Assembly: GCA_029265405.1 (NCBI GenBank)
Contig: JAJUJI010000002.1
Coordinates: forward strand, 62,001 to 126,000
DNA: 64,000 nucleotides
Direction: 5' to 3'
Origin: Clostridiales bacterium
GTDB taxonomy: Bacteria > Bacillota > Clostridia > Oscillospirales > Oscillospiraceae
In this document: in pieces, positions 16,393 through 24,422 of the stretch
How positions within the stretch are numbered: the first letter of the stretch is position 1
How the letters are laid out: every line of letters starts with the position of its first letter
Position numbers and translations under genes: made by a program
The notes under the pieces: model-generated
The model's database searches: none
Told to the model about the DNA's origin: nothing
Seen by the model: only the letters and a program-made list of their open reading frames with translations

Positions 16393-16771
16393 GCGAGTAA
16401 ACAGGGCAGTCGCGCGGCCGTAACGAAAGGTCGGCCGCGAGGAAAGTCCGGGCTGCACAGGGCAAGGATAACGGGTAACGCCCGCCGAAGGCGACTTCAG
16501 GACAAGTGCAACAGAGATATACCGCCCGGGAGGCTGCTCCCGCGGCAAGGGTGGAAAGGTGGGGTAAGAGCCCACCGGACGGCGCGGAAGCGTCCGTCCC
16601 TGTAAACTCTATCCGCAGCAACACCGTGGCAACGGGGACATGAGGCCTGCCCGGCCGTTCCCGAGGAGGTGGCTTGAGCATGGCGGCAACGCCATGCCTA
16701 GACAGATGACTGCCGCGAGCGTGCGTTTTCGCCTCCGCTCGCACAGAACCCGGCTTACGGTTTGCTCGCTC
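16393..16771 (+). ncRNA. rnpB: RNase P RNA, bacterial class A
   Basis: This is the catalytic RNA of tRNA 5' processing. Conserved blocks appear in order: GAGGAAAGTCCGGGCT, ACAGGGCA, a GGAAAGGTG segment with GGTAAGAGCCCACC, AGACAGATGACTGCC, and ACAGAACCCGGCTTA near the 3' end. The 5' strand GCGAGTAAAC at 16393 pairs with GTTTGCTCGC at 16760-16769 to form P1. The ~380-nt length fits class A (ancestral type) rather than the Bacillus class B. A promoter upstream and a terminator downstream delimit it. Confidence 0.96.
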
Positions 16772-16778
16772 ATTACGT

Positions 16779-16820
16779 CGCGGACAAGGCCTCGCGAGGC
16801 CTTGTCCGCGTTTTTTGTTT
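16779..16820 (+). terminator. Terminator of rnpB
   Basis: A perfect 14-bp hairpin (CGCGGACAAGGCCT, loop CGCG, AGGCCTTGTCCGCG) is followed by TTTTTTGTTTT, a classical intrinsic terminator. Confidence 0.95.
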
Positions 16821-16884
16821 TACGGGCAGCAGTCTTGTTATTGGCCTTTAATAGTGCTACTATTGTAATAAATAAAATGAAAGG

Positions 16885-17703
16885 GTGTTTGCCACGACGG
16901 TCGAAAAATGCAACGAAACTGGAAAGCGGCTTGAGGAGCTGCTCATCCTGCGGTACTCCCCCATAGCGCTGAAGCTGATTTACGATAAGGCGGAAATACC
17001 AGCCGGCACTAAGCGCCCCTTTGACGACGAAGGGAACCGTCTGGCCATGTGCCAGGCCTTTGCGCTGGTCAGGCGCAACAGGAAGGCTTATACCATGCTC
17101 AAGGAAGACCACTGGTGCGTTTGGCCGCTGGTATCCTACGGCTTGGTTTCTCTCGAGGATGAGGACTACGAGTACATGGGCACCAAATTTTTCTTTAAGG
17201 ACCCGCAGAGGGGAGTCAGATTCCTGCGCGAGGAGTATCCGTTTCTCAAGTCTGACAAAAAGCCTATAGGCTTTTCAATCGCTCCCCTAGCCTCCTGCGC
17301 CTTCGAGCCGGACCTGGTATGCATATACTGCAATCCGGCCCAGATAAGGACGCTGCTCATGGCCATGAAATTCAATACGGGCGAGATGCTGAAGGTGTCT
17401 CTGGACCCCGTGGATTCCTGCGTGCACTCGACTATCCCGGTGCTTAACGGGCAGGATTACAACATTACCTTTCCGGATCCGGGCGAGTACGAAAGGGGCT
17501 TGACCGACGAAAACGAGGTAATGTTCACGCTGCGCGGCGAAAAGCTCGCGGAGCTTGCCGCGAGCGTAGAGCTTTTCGACAGCATAGGCTTCGGCTACAA
17601 GGGTCTGAAGATGGAAATGTCCATGAATTTTCCGCGTCCGGAGTTCTATAACAGGATGTTTGAAAAGTGGGGCCTGGCTGCCGGGCCCGAATGGTCGCAT
17701 TAA
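16885..17703 (+). CDS. DUF169 domain protein
   Basis: The 272-residue protein matches DUF169: KRLEELLILRYSPIALKLIYD, MCQAFALVRRNRKAYTMLKEDHWC, a cysteine pair region LASCAFEPDLVCIYCNP, and SVELFDSIGFGYKGLKMEMSMNFPRPEFYNRMF. The conserved cysteines suggest metal or cofactor binding; members often occur in anaerobes and have no agreed function. The proposed GTG start at 16885 directly abuts an AAGG sequence, so the ribosome-binding arrangement is poor and the true start is uncertain. There is a terminator right after the stop. Confidence 0.8.
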   Translation: MFATTVEKCNETGKRLEELLILRYSPIALKLIYDKAEIPAGTKRPFDDEGNRLAMCQAFALVRRNRKAYTMLKEDHWCVWPLVSYGLVSLEDEDYEYMGTKFFFKDPQRGVRFLREEYPFLKSDKKPIGFSIAPLASCAFEPDLVCIYCNPAQIRTLLMAMKFNTGEMLKVSLDPVDSCVHSTIPVLNGQDYNITFPDPGEYERGLTDENEVMFTLRGEKLAELAASVELFDSIGFGYKGLKMEMSMNFPRPEFYNRMFEKWGLAAGPEWSH

Positions 17704-17705
17704 AA

Positions 17706-17736
17706 AAAGCGCCGGCGGGCCTGCCGGCGCTTTTTA
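17706..17736. terminator. Bidirectional terminator between DUF169 and hsp20
   Basis: AGCGCCGGC pairs with GCCGGCGCT, flanked by an A-run on the left and TTTTTAT on the right. The two flanking genes converge on it. Confidence 0.9.
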
Positions 17737-17752
17737 TGGGCGAGCTTGGAGT

Positions 17753-18196
17753 TTATTCGATGTCGATTACAACCTGATTGCTGGGTTTGGCCTGCTTGGG
17801 AACGGATATCTGGAGCACGCCGTTGTCGAGCTTTGCCTTTATGCCGGCTGACTCGGCGTCGGAGAGCATGATGCTCCTGCTCATCGAGGAGTAGCGGCGC
17901 TCCTTGTGTATATAGTTTTTGTTTTTCTCCTCCACGGTTTCGTTTTTTACGACGGCTATGGTCAGCCTGCCGTCGTCCAGAGTGACGCTGATATCCTCTT
18001 TCTTTACGCCGGGCAGCTCAGCCTCCACGATATATTCGTTTTTATTGTCCTGAACATCTATTTTAAAGGTGTCGGCGGCTAAGCTTCTCCTGAACGGCCA
18101 CGAGTCGGAAAAAAAGTCGTCAAGCATATTGCGGAAATCTTCAAGCGTGGAAGTCGTAATGTCGTTCTTCCTGTTGAACGGGATAAGTCCTGCCAT
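17753..18196 (-). CDS. Small heat shock protein, Hsp20/alpha-crystallin family
   Basis: The 147-residue holdase chaperone has an alpha-crystallin domain: TFKIDVQDNKNEYIVEAELPGVKKEDISVTL, the edge strand region RRYSSMSRSIMLSDAE, and the C-terminal AKLDNGVLQISVPK. ATG 18196 is chosen because AAGGAG sits about 9 nt upstream. A CIRCE element and a strong promoter precede it, so HrcA repression and heat induction are expected, which is a less usual regulation for a small heat shock gene than for groE or dnaK. Confidence 0.95.
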   Translation of the reverse strand: MAGLIPFNRKNDITTSTLEDFRNMLDDFFSDSWPFRRSLAADTFKIDVQDNKNEYIVEAELPGVKKEDISVTLDDGRLTIAVVKNETVEEKNKNYIHKERRYSSMSRSIMLSDAESAGIKAKLDNGVLQISVPKQAKPSNQVVIDIE

Positions 18197-18251
18197 GATC
18201 AACAACTCCTTTGCAAATATAGTATATCTATGTTTAAGCTTTATATTCAAG

Positions 18252-18278
18252 TTAGCACTCTGGGCCCTCGAGTGCTAA
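18252..18278. promoter_or_regulatory. CIRCE operator (HrcA binding site)
   Basis: TTAGCACTC (18252-18260) and GAGTGCTAA (18270-18278) match both CIRCE arms exactly, with the canonical 9-nt spacer. It begins about 5 nt after the predicted start of the hsp20 transcript. Confidence 0.97.
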
Positions 18279-18289
18279 TCCTTGATTAT

Positions 18290-18318
18290 TATATAGCACA
18301 ACCTTATTTTGGTGTCAA
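18290..18318 (-). promoter_or_regulatory. Sigma-A promoter of hsp20
   Basis: On the minus strand TTGACA (18313-18318) is followed after 17 nt by TATATA (18290-18295); TATAAT overlaps at 18288-18293. Transcription would start near 18283, just before CIRCE. Confidence 0.85.
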
Positions 18319-18415
18319 TAGTCTTTTGAAAAAAAGTTATGTAAACAATTTGTAAACGCCGCAGCAAGATATAAGTCAATAAAATTTGTATATATAACTA
18401 AAATGCTATATAATG

Positions 18416-18445
18416 GAATGGGCCGGAGTTTTCTCCGGCCCATTC
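18416..18445 (-). terminator. Hairpin terminator downstream of the alpha/beta hydrolase gene
   Basis: A perfect 13-bp stem (GAATGGGCCGGAG, loop TTTT, CTCCGGCCCATTC) lies 16 nt past the stop on the minus strand. There is no clear U-run after it, so termination efficiency is uncertain. Confidence 0.6.
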
Positions 18446-18461
18446 ATGAAAGCGGCGGCGC

Positions 18462-19409
18462 TTATTTCATAAGTACGTTTTGCAGCCATTCTATCATATG
18501 CCTTATATTGTCCTCGCTGTTGAAGCGCATGTCGCCGTGCGCATAGCCCTCGAACTCCTCGTATGTTACGCGCTCCTTTCCGCATGCAGCCTCGATTTTG
18601 GCTGCTATCCTCCGGGAGCACTCCACGGGAACAACCTCGTCCGCCGCTCCGCACTGGATGAAGGTGGGCGGCATCTTGGAGGTTATCCAGGTTTCCGGGG
18701 AAGCGAAGTAGGCCAGGTTCGGGTTGGCCGTAGCGGAAACCCCGAGGAAAATGTCGGCATAGTTGTCCATCTTGAATTCCCTGCCGTCGGGCAGCTTCAT
18801 GGCGGGCGACTTTGCCGTGAATTCCGACTGCACTACCAGGTCGCCGACGCCGAACCAGTCTATTACGGCGGAGACCTCTCCGCTTACGTCGGCAAAGCCC
18901 AGCGACGGGTCGTATAGAGCCTCGCATTGCGCGCTGGCGGCCGCAATTACCGCGTGATAGCCGCCTGCGGAACCGCCCGCCACGGCAAAGCGCTCGGGAT
19001 CCAGCCTGTACTTGGCCGCGTTTGCCCTCAGAAAGCGTATTGCGGCCTTAAAATCGAATACCGGATTGGGGAATACCCCTTCCCTGCTGTAGCCGCCTCC
19101 GGGCAGCATGGAGCAAAGCCTCTGCTCTACGCTGGCTACGGCGAAGCCGTAGGGTATGGCTTCCATATAGGCGGCAACCTGCATGTCGTTCTTGCTTCCG
19201 CCCCAAAACGCGCCGCCGTGTATGGCGATTATCGTCGGGAAGGGGCCGTCGCCCTCCTCAGGAAGATAGATGTCAAGCTTGCGCATGGGATGCGGCTTGA
19301 CCGGCGTATAATCCACATCGAGCCACTTGCGGGCTATATGATCCACGTCAAGGATCGGCATGGCGAAGCCGGCTGCATTTTCTGGCATCTTGAATTTTAC
19401 GTAAGGCAT
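18462..19409 (-). CDS. Alpha/beta hydrolase (esterase/lipase-like, BD-FAE/HSL type)
   Basis: The 315-residue cytoplasmic esterase-like protein has the oxyanion motif IIAIHGGAFWGG, the nucleophile elbow VAGGSAGGYHA (G-x-S-x-G), the acid region GAADEVVPVE and the catalytic His in FEGYAHGDMRF. This set is typical of the alpha/beta hydrolase_3 and BD-FAE families, which act on acylated sugars or small esters; the substrate here cannot be told. ATG 19409 is preferred over one 9 codons upstream because AAAGGAG precedes it. It appears to be monocistronic. Confidence 0.88.
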   Translation of the reverse strand: MPYVKFKMPENAAGFAMPILDVDHIARKWLDVDYTPVKPHPMRKLDIYLPEEGDGPFPTIIAIHGGAFWGGSKNDMQVAAYMEAIPYGFAVASVEQRLCSMLPGGGYSREGVFPNPVFDFKAAIRFLRANAAKYRLDPERFAVAGGSAGGYHAVIAAASAQCEALYDPSLGFADVSGEVSAVIDWFGVGDLVVQSEFTAKSPAMKLPDGREFKMDNYADIFLGVSATANPNLAYFASPETWITSKMPPTFIQCGAADEVVPVECSRRIAAKIEAACGKERVTYEEFEGYAHGDMRFNSEDNIRHMIEWLQNVLMK

Positions 19410-19594
19410 AACATTCTCCTTTGCCGTTTCCGCCACTTGCTCGCGCCGGCAGATGGCGGAAGTATAATGTTATGCATATGATAGCATATTTTAAATTAAA
19501 AACAAGACGATTTATTAAAAGAATATTTCAAAATGCAAAAATGCCCCGCAAACTGCTTGCGATAATTTGCTGCCGCAGCAAACCTTTGCCGCGC

Positions 19595-20401
19595 TCAGTC
19601 GTTGCCGCCGAAGAAGCTGCCGAGGGCTATGTTGCCGAGGATGCTGCCCTCGCCCTTCCCTTTTCCGCCGCCCGCCTTGCTGGCGGCAAAAATCCTGTCG
19701 GCAAGGCGCGAAAACGGCAGGGATTGCAGCCACACGCTGCCCGGGCCTCGCAGGGTGGCCAGCGCCAGGCCTTCGCCTCCGAACAGCGCGCTTTTGAAGC
19801 TGCTCATGAATTGAAGGTCGAAGTCAACGCTGGGCGTCAGCGCGACAAGGCAGCCGGTATCCAGCTTGAGCGTTTCGCCGGGCAGCAGATCTTTTCTGAT
19901 TATCGCCCCGCCGGCGTGCATGAAGGCCAGCCCGTCGCCCTCAAGCCTTTGCATAATGAAGCCCTCGCCCCCGAACAGGCCCACGCCTATCTTTTTCTGG
20001 AAGGCTATTCCGACCGATATGCCCATCGCCGCGCATAAAAACGCGTCCCTCTGGCATATGAGCGTACCGCCAAGCTCGCTCAGGTCGAAGGGTATGACCT
20101 TGCCCGGATAGGGAGCGGCGAATGCAGCGCACCTTTTGCCGCTTCCTGTGTTGGTATAGGTGGTCATGAATAGGCTTTCGCCGGTTATGAGCCGTTTTCC
20201 GGCGGAGAACAGCTTGCCGACAAAATCGTTGCCTTCCCTGCCGGAGCCGTCGCCGAAGATGGCATCCATGGCTATGGAGGAGTCCATATACATCATTGCT
20301 CCCGCCTCGGCTATCACCGTCTCTCCGGGATCAAGCATTATTTCCACAAACTGCATGTCGTCTCCGTAAACCTTGAATTCAACCTCATGGGCCTTGCGCA
20401 T
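19595..20401 (-). CDS. AIM24 / TIGR00266 family protein
   Basis: The 268-residue protein starts with EVEFKVYGDDMQFVEIMLDPGETVIAEAGAMMYMD, the hallmark of the TIGR00266 (AIM24) family, which forms a beta-prism-like trimer of unknown function. Repeated segments such as GFIMQRLEGDGLAFMHAGGAIIRKDL and GCLVALTPSVDFDLQFM follow. The C terminus is glycine-rich (GGGKGKGEGSILGN). GGAGG stands 8 nt before the ATG. It is a single gene between the hydrolase and spoVT. Confidence 0.88.
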   Translation of the reverse strand: MRKAHEVEFKVYGDDMQFVEIMLDPGETVIAEAGAMMYMDSSIAMDAIFGDGSGREGNDFVGKLFSAGKRLITGESLFMTTYTNTGSGKRCAAFAAPYPGKVIPFDLSELGGTLICQRDAFLCAAMGISVGIAFQKKIGVGLFGGEGFIMQRLEGDGLAFMHAGGAIIRKDLLPGETLKLDTGCLVALTPSVDFDLQFMSSFKSALFGGEGLALATLRGPGSVWLQSLPFSRLADRIFAASKAGGGKGKGEGSILGNIALGSFFGGND

Positions 20402-20500
20402 ATTTGAAACCTCCGATTCATATTGTCATTTAAGGACTATAGCGTGATTATATACTTTTTGCCATTAAATGAAAATATGCCGAGGATTAAAACAATATTA

Positions 20501-20538
20501 AAAAAGCGGGCTTCGCCTCTTTAGTGGCGAAGCCCGTT
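20501..20538 (-). terminator. Terminator of spoVT
   Basis: On the minus strand ACGGGCTTCGCC pairs with GGCGAAGCCCGC and is followed by TTTTTTAAT, about 40 nt after the spoVT stop. Confidence 0.85.
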
Positions 20539-20578
20539 CCGATATTCACGTCCTTATCAATCAGCCCCCAGGCCGCCG

Positions 20579-21121
20579 TCAGTTTTCCATCTGCTTTCCC
20601 AGAAATTTGGCGACGGTGCAGGCCAGCTTGTTTTCCACTTCCCCGGGAAGCTGGGCGCCCTCCGTGCTGATGAAGAGTACGCAGCCCATCACATCTCCTT
20701 CTGAAATAATAGGTGCGGCTATGGCGACGGTGTAGCCCTCCGCGCCGTCCACTACGGGAATGCCCTTTTCACCCAGCTTCCTCTGGTAGACCTGCCTGGC
20801 CTCCATAAGCTGCTCAAGCTCGGCGCTTATACGCTTTTCCGCAAGGTCCTTTTTAGGAGCGCCGAATATGGAAATGACGCTGTCCCGGTCGGTGACGGCA
20901 GTTATTCTATTGGTGGTCTTATGCATGGTTTCGCATATCTGGTTGGCAAAATCGTTAAGCTCGCCCATAGGCGAGTATTTTTTGAATATTACTTCTCCGT
21001 CTTTTTCGGTAAAGATCTCCAGAGGGTCTCCCTCGCGGATCCTCATGGTGCGGCGTATTTCCTTCGGTATAACAACGCGGCCGAGATCGTCTATGCGGCG
21101 CACGATTCCTGTTGCCTTCAT
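20579..21121 (-). CDS. spoVT: Stage V sporulation protein T, AbrB-family transcription factor
   Basis: The 180-residue regulator has an N-terminal SpoVT/AbrB swapped-hairpin DNA-binding domain, MKATGIVRRIDDLGRVVIPKEIRRTMRIREGDPLEIF (1-37), and a C-terminal GAF-like domain (ESMHKTTNRITAVTDRDSVISIFG onward, reading MHKTTNRITAV). In Bacillus, SpoVT tunes sigma-G genes in the forespore. Length and domain order match. AGGAGG lies 11 nt before the ATG, a slightly long spacing. Together with yunB and the amidase it shows that the organism forms spores. Confidence 0.96.
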   Translation of the reverse strand: MKATGIVRRIDDLGRVVIPKEIRRTMRIREGDPLEIFTEKDGEVIFKKYSPMGELNDFANQICETMHKTTNRITAVTDRDSVISIFGAPKKDLAEKRISAELEQLMEARQVYQRKLGEKGIPVVDGAEGYTVAIAAPIISEGDVMGCVLFISTEGAQLPGEVENKLACTVAKFLGKQMEN

Positions 21122-21279
21122 AAATGAAGCTTGCCTCCTGTGAATACATTATTTGTCTTACATAGTATTAACAGGTGGAATTTTGGTTATACAGCGGCAA
21201 AAAATGGTGTCTGCCGGCAGGCGCTCCTGCGCCGCAAGGCTCAATACGCTGTGAAGAGCCGATATAGCGCAAGAAACGC

Positions 21280-21309
21280 TTGACACAGGTCAATACCGTA
21301 AGCTAAAAT
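21280..21309 (+). promoter_or_regulatory. Promoter of the riboswitch-CDF transcript
   Basis: TTGACA (21280-21285), an 18-nt spacer and TAAAAT (21304-21309) place the transcript start near 21316, ahead of the aptamer. Confidence 0.65.
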
Positions 21310-21347
21310 AAAGCAAATTGCACTGCGCGCTTTATAGATGCGCCACA

Positions 21348-21471
21348 GTACAAGCTGAGCAGGCCATGAGCGCGAGCTTCATGGGGCCGGGTCGCCGAGG
21401 GGGCGGCAGCAGATCGTTTTTACAGACATAAACATCTGTGGGACAGTGGTACGTTCCATGGGTGTTTTTTT
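21348..21471 (+). promoter_or_regulatory. NiCo (czcD-motif) riboswitch with intrinsic terminator
   Basis: The leader carries the NiCo aptamer blocks in order: CTGAGCAGGC (21355), GGGGCCGGG, GGCAGCAGAT and ACATCTGTGGGACAG (ending 21446), with flanking GTAC/GTAC pairing. Known members sense Co2+/Ni2+ (also Fe2+) and control CDF exporters. The 3' strand CATCTGTGG (21433-21441) can alternatively pair with CCATGGGTG (21456-21464), which is followed by seven Ts (21465-21471). Aptamer and terminator therefore exclude each other, predicting that metal turns expression on. Confidence 0.92.
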
Positions 21472-21496
21472 ATATAATCAGCTTTCGGAGGTTATC

Positions 21497-22660
21497 ATGC
21501 TCATTCCGCTGCTTGCCAAAAAATTCATCAAAAACAGTGGGAATACGGAATCGCCGGAGGTTCGGCGGGCGTACGGCACCTTATGCGGCCTTACCGGGAT
21601 TGCCTTGAACTTGCTTTTGTTCGCTATAAAGCTGCTGGCCGGTCTGCTCAGCGGCTCAATAGCCGTCACTGCGGACGCCTTCAACAACCTGTCCGATTCG
21701 GCAAGCTCGATAGTAACAACGCTGGGCTTCCGCCTTGGCGGCAAGAAAGCCGACATGCGCCATCCCTACGGCCACGCCAGACTGGAGTATATTTCGGGTC
21801 TTGTTATCGCCGTAATGATACTTTTCACGGCTGTGGAGCTAATAAAGTCGTCTATTGCGAAGCTGCTTTCCCCGGAGCCCGTCGAAGCCTCGCCGCTTGT
21901 CGTAATCATACTTGCTTTATCCATAGCCATTAAGGTCTATATGGCCCTTTACAACCGGCGCTACGGCAGGCTGTTTTCAAGCGAAGCCATGCTGGCCACC
22001 TCCGACGACGCGAGGAACGACGTTCTTACAACAGGCGCGGTTCTTATTTCCATAATGCTGTCGCAAAAAGCCGTATGGGTGGACGGCGTGTGCGGCCTGC
22101 TCGTCGGCCTGTTCGTCTTGTATTCCGGGTTAAAAATCGCCTCGGATACCGTCGGAGCCATACTCGGCAAGCCCCCGGAGAGGGAATATGTCGAGAAAAT
22201 ACGCTCGCTTGTACTGGCGCATGAGGGGATTTTGGGGGTTCATGACATAATAGTCCACGATTACGGGCCCGGGAATAAAATGGTCTCGCTCCATGCGGAA
22301 GTCGGCGCCGCAAAGAGCGCAATGGAGCTTCACGACCTCATAGATGTAATAGAATCCGAGCTCGAAACCAAGCTCGGCTGCCAGGCCGTGATCCACATGG
22401 ACCCTGTTGAGGATCTTGACGACGACGCCGACAGCATACGCAAGCTGATAAAATCCGTGCTGTACGGCATAGATCCGGAAATCAGCCTTCACGATCTTAG
22501 GATATCGTGCAACGGGGTGCGCAAGATTACTTTTGACATACTCGTGCCCTACGCCTGCAAGCTGACAGACGCGGAGCTTCAGAGCAGGGTAATCCAGGCC
22601 GTAGGCATGTCCGCGGACGGTTGCGAGCTTGCCCTCAAGGTTGACAGAGGGGGCTATTGA
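21497..22660 (+). CDS. Cation diffusion facilitator (CDF) metal exporter
   Basis: This 387-residue membrane transporter exports divalent metals in exchange for protons. The metal site is visible in LLSGSIAVTADAFNNLSDSASSIV (D-x3-D) and the second in RHPYGHARLEYISG (H-x3-D-type position). Six membrane segments precede a cytoplasmic C-terminal domain of ~150 residues that is longer than the usual ferredoxin-like domain (LVLAHEGILGVHDIIVHDYGPG then a further repeat). ATG 21497 has CGGAGG 6 nt upstream. The NiCo riboswitch in front indicates cobalt/nickel/iron export rather than zinc. Its 3' end overlaps the converging gene by 7 bp. Confidence 0.93.
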   Translation: MLIPLLAKKFIKNSGNTESPEVRRAYGTLCGLTGIALNLLLFAIKLLAGLLSGSIAVTADAFNNLSDSASSIVTTLGFRLGGKKADMRHPYGHARLEYISGLVIAVMILFTAVELIKSSIAKLLSPEPVEASPLVVIILALSIAIKVYMALYNRRYGRLFSSEAMLATSDDARNDVLTTGAVLISIMLSQKAVWVDGVCGLLVGLFVLYSGLKIASDTVGAILGKPPEREYVEKIRSLVLAHEGILGVHDIIVHDYGPGNKMVSLHAEVGAAKSAMELHDLIDVIESELETKLGCQAVIHMDPVEDLDDDADSIRKLIKSVLYGIDPEISLHDLRISCNGVRKITFDILVPYACKLTDAELQSRVIQAVGMSADGCELALKVDRGGY

Positions 22661-23790
22661 AGGATTTCGGGCTGACTATGCTTTTCGGCGTACATCAGCA
22701 AATCGACGTGGCGCAGGAAGCCGTCGATATCGTCATATTTTGCGGGATCGTATATGTCGGCCCCGAAGCTGCATATCAGAGAATATTCCTTTCCGGAGGC
22801 CTTGTTGTATAGCGAGAAGGCCTCCTGGATTTTTTCGATGCGCACCGCAAGGCCTTCCGCGCTTGCGCCGCCGGTAATGACGGCAAACTCGTCCCCGCCG
22901 AGGCGGGCGATGATATTGTCCTTTTCGACCGAGCCGCGAACGAGCTCTACGGCCTTCCTTAGGGCAAAGTCGCCTTCGGCGTGGCCGAAGCCGTCGTTTA
23001 TTTTTTTTAGCCCGTCCAAATCAAAGTAGATCAGCCCAAAGCGCTCGTTAGGGTTTCTGCATAGCCGGCGTTCTATATAATAACGGAAGGAGGCCCTGTT
23101 CCATACTCCGGTAAGGCCGTCCAGCTGAACCATGGTTTCCTGAAGAAAAATATATTCCAGCACAAGCGTCAGGGCCGTGCTGCTCCATATGAAAAGAGGC
23201 CCGTAAACGAAAACCTGCACCGCGCCGCCAAGAATCGGAAGCAGGCAGATAAGGATATTGGACAGCAGCTCTCTCCTGAGCATCCTTTTTCTGTTAATGA
23301 TAATGACGGCCAAAACGGAAAGCATGTAAAAATAACTTATGGCGAAGGTATAGTACAGCAGCGGTCCGCGATGGTACACGTTGGAGGCGTCTATGCGAAA
23401 GGTTGATCCAGTGAAGGGCGAGGAAACGACGAACAGAATATTCACAAAAGCGGGAGCGGCAAGCGCAAGGCGGGCCGCCCCCCCTATTTTCTGCCTGTCC
23501 TTTAAAAGCCTGATATTGTAAAAAAGCCACAACAGCGGAATAAAGGGCGACAATATGTAAAGTATGATGTGCAGCACCGTTGAAACCTGCATCAGCCAGG
23601 CTTCGGGGCGCCTATTTATAAGGCAGGTCGCCGTTTCCAAACACAGCGCCGACAAGATCGCGAGAGAGAGCAGCAGGAAAAGACGGTTGAAGCTCTCTTT
23701 CCGGTCAAGGCGTTTTGAAGCGATCAGCAAAACCTGAAACAGAAAAACGGCCGCCAAAATGTTGGTGTCTATCCTCAGCAAGGTATACAT
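22654..23790 (-). CDS. Membrane-bound diguanylate cyclase (GGDEF protein)
   Basis: The 378-residue protein has about six or seven hydrophobic segments in residues 1-210 and a GGDEF domain from about 215 (LDGLTGVWNRASFRYYIERRL, FGLIYFDLDGLKKINDGFGHAEGD, IIARLGGDEFAVITGG). The active-site loop is intact, so it should make c-di-GMP from GTP. The RxxD inhibitory site expected five residues before GGDEF is absent. The N-terminal membrane domain is probably a sensor; its ligand is unknown. It ends 7 bp inside the CDF gene on the other strand. Confidence 0.92.
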   Translation of the reverse strand: MYTLLRIDTNILAAVFLFQVLLIASKRLDRKESFNRLFLLLSLAILSALCLETATCLINRRPEAWLMQVSTVLHIILYILSPFIPLLWLFYNIRLLKDRQKIGGAARLALAAPAFVNILFVVSSPFTGSTFRIDASNVYHRGPLLYYTFAISYFYMLSVLAVIIINRKRMLRRELLSNILICLLPILGGAVQVFVYGPLFIWSSTALTLVLEYIFLQETMVQLDGLTGVWNRASFRYYIERRLCRNPNERFGLIYFDLDGLKKINDGFGHAEGDFALRKAVELVRGSVEKDNIIARLGGDEFAVITGGASAEGLAVRIEKIQEAFSLYNKASGKEYSLICSFGADIYDPAKYDDIDGFLRHVDLLMYAEKHSQPEILQ

Positions 23791-23909
23791 CTAGAAACAC
23801 GCTCCCTGATAATTAATGGAAGCCGCCAGAAGGAAATAGAGGTGCAGCTTTAGCGGCCGGAGAAAGCTGCCGCGGCTTGCCCAGCGGCTGAGCCGCCTGA
23901 TATCCCGGC

Positions 23910-24278
23910 TCAAGCCTTTATGTTTTCCACAAGCTGGATTTTCATCCCGTCGGGATCCTTGATGAAAAGGAACCGCAAATGCGGATTTGGCTGGATAGGC
24001 CCGCTTTCGATCTTGATTCCCTTTTCCCTCAAAATTTGAAGGGTCTTATCCAGCGACTCCACCTCAAAGCCCCAGGAAATGTCGCCGCCCACCTCCGTTT
24101 GCCTATCCAGGCCGTCGCTGAGCAGCTCGATTTTTGCCCCTCCGCCGTCCAAAAAAGCGATGCTTGTTTCAGGGCCGGCGCTGAAGCGGCTCTCGACCTT
24201 AAGCCCGACGATTTCGGTATAAAATTTAATCGAATTCCCCAAATTTCTTACCCTTAGCGTGCTCCAGCAGAATTTCAT
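23910..24278 (-). CDS. VOC (glyoxalase/dioxygenase-fold) family protein
   Basis: The 122-residue single-domain protein has the VOC pattern: CWSTLRVRNLGNSIKFYTEIVGLKVE, then AKIELLS, WGFEVESLDKTLQILREKGI and FIKDPDGMKIQLVE. It resembles lactoylglutathione lyase relatives, with a final Glu that may bind metal, but the usual first His is not evident, so glyoxalase I activity should not be assumed. It is upstream of no obvious partner. Between it and the GGDEF gene, 23791-23909 holds only GC-rich potential hairpins. Confidence 0.85.
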   Translation of the reverse strand: MKFCWSTLRVRNLGNSIKFYTEIVGLKVESRFSAGPETSIAFLDGGGAKIELLSDGLDRQTEVGGDISWGFEVESLDKTLQILREKGIKIESGPIQPNPHLRFLFIKDPDGMKIQLVENIKA

Positions 24279-24370
24279 GTTTTGTACCCAGCTCCTTTCG
24301 TTAAAATATGGAATATTTAGATATGCGGCTCATATTCAGAGGAAAAATATCAGCTTAGAAATACCAAAAC

Positions 24371-24413
24371 GGGATACGATTTGCTCGGCAGCTCCGAGTG
24401 CAAATCGTATCCC
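24371..24413 (-). terminator. Hairpin downstream of pyrG (probable terminator)
   Basis: Fourteen-bp perfect arms GGGATACGATTTGC / GCAAATCGTATCCC surround a loop with a further CTCGG/CCGAG pairing. It lies 9 nt past the pyrG stop. The minus-strand continuation is GTTTTGG, so the U-run is weak. Confidence 0.65.
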
Positions 24414-24422
24414 AATGGCGCT

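Noticed and set aside
16640-16966. Open frames overlapping the rnpB region
   Set aside because: The region is RNase P RNA with promoter, conserved blocks and terminator; the frames are chance.
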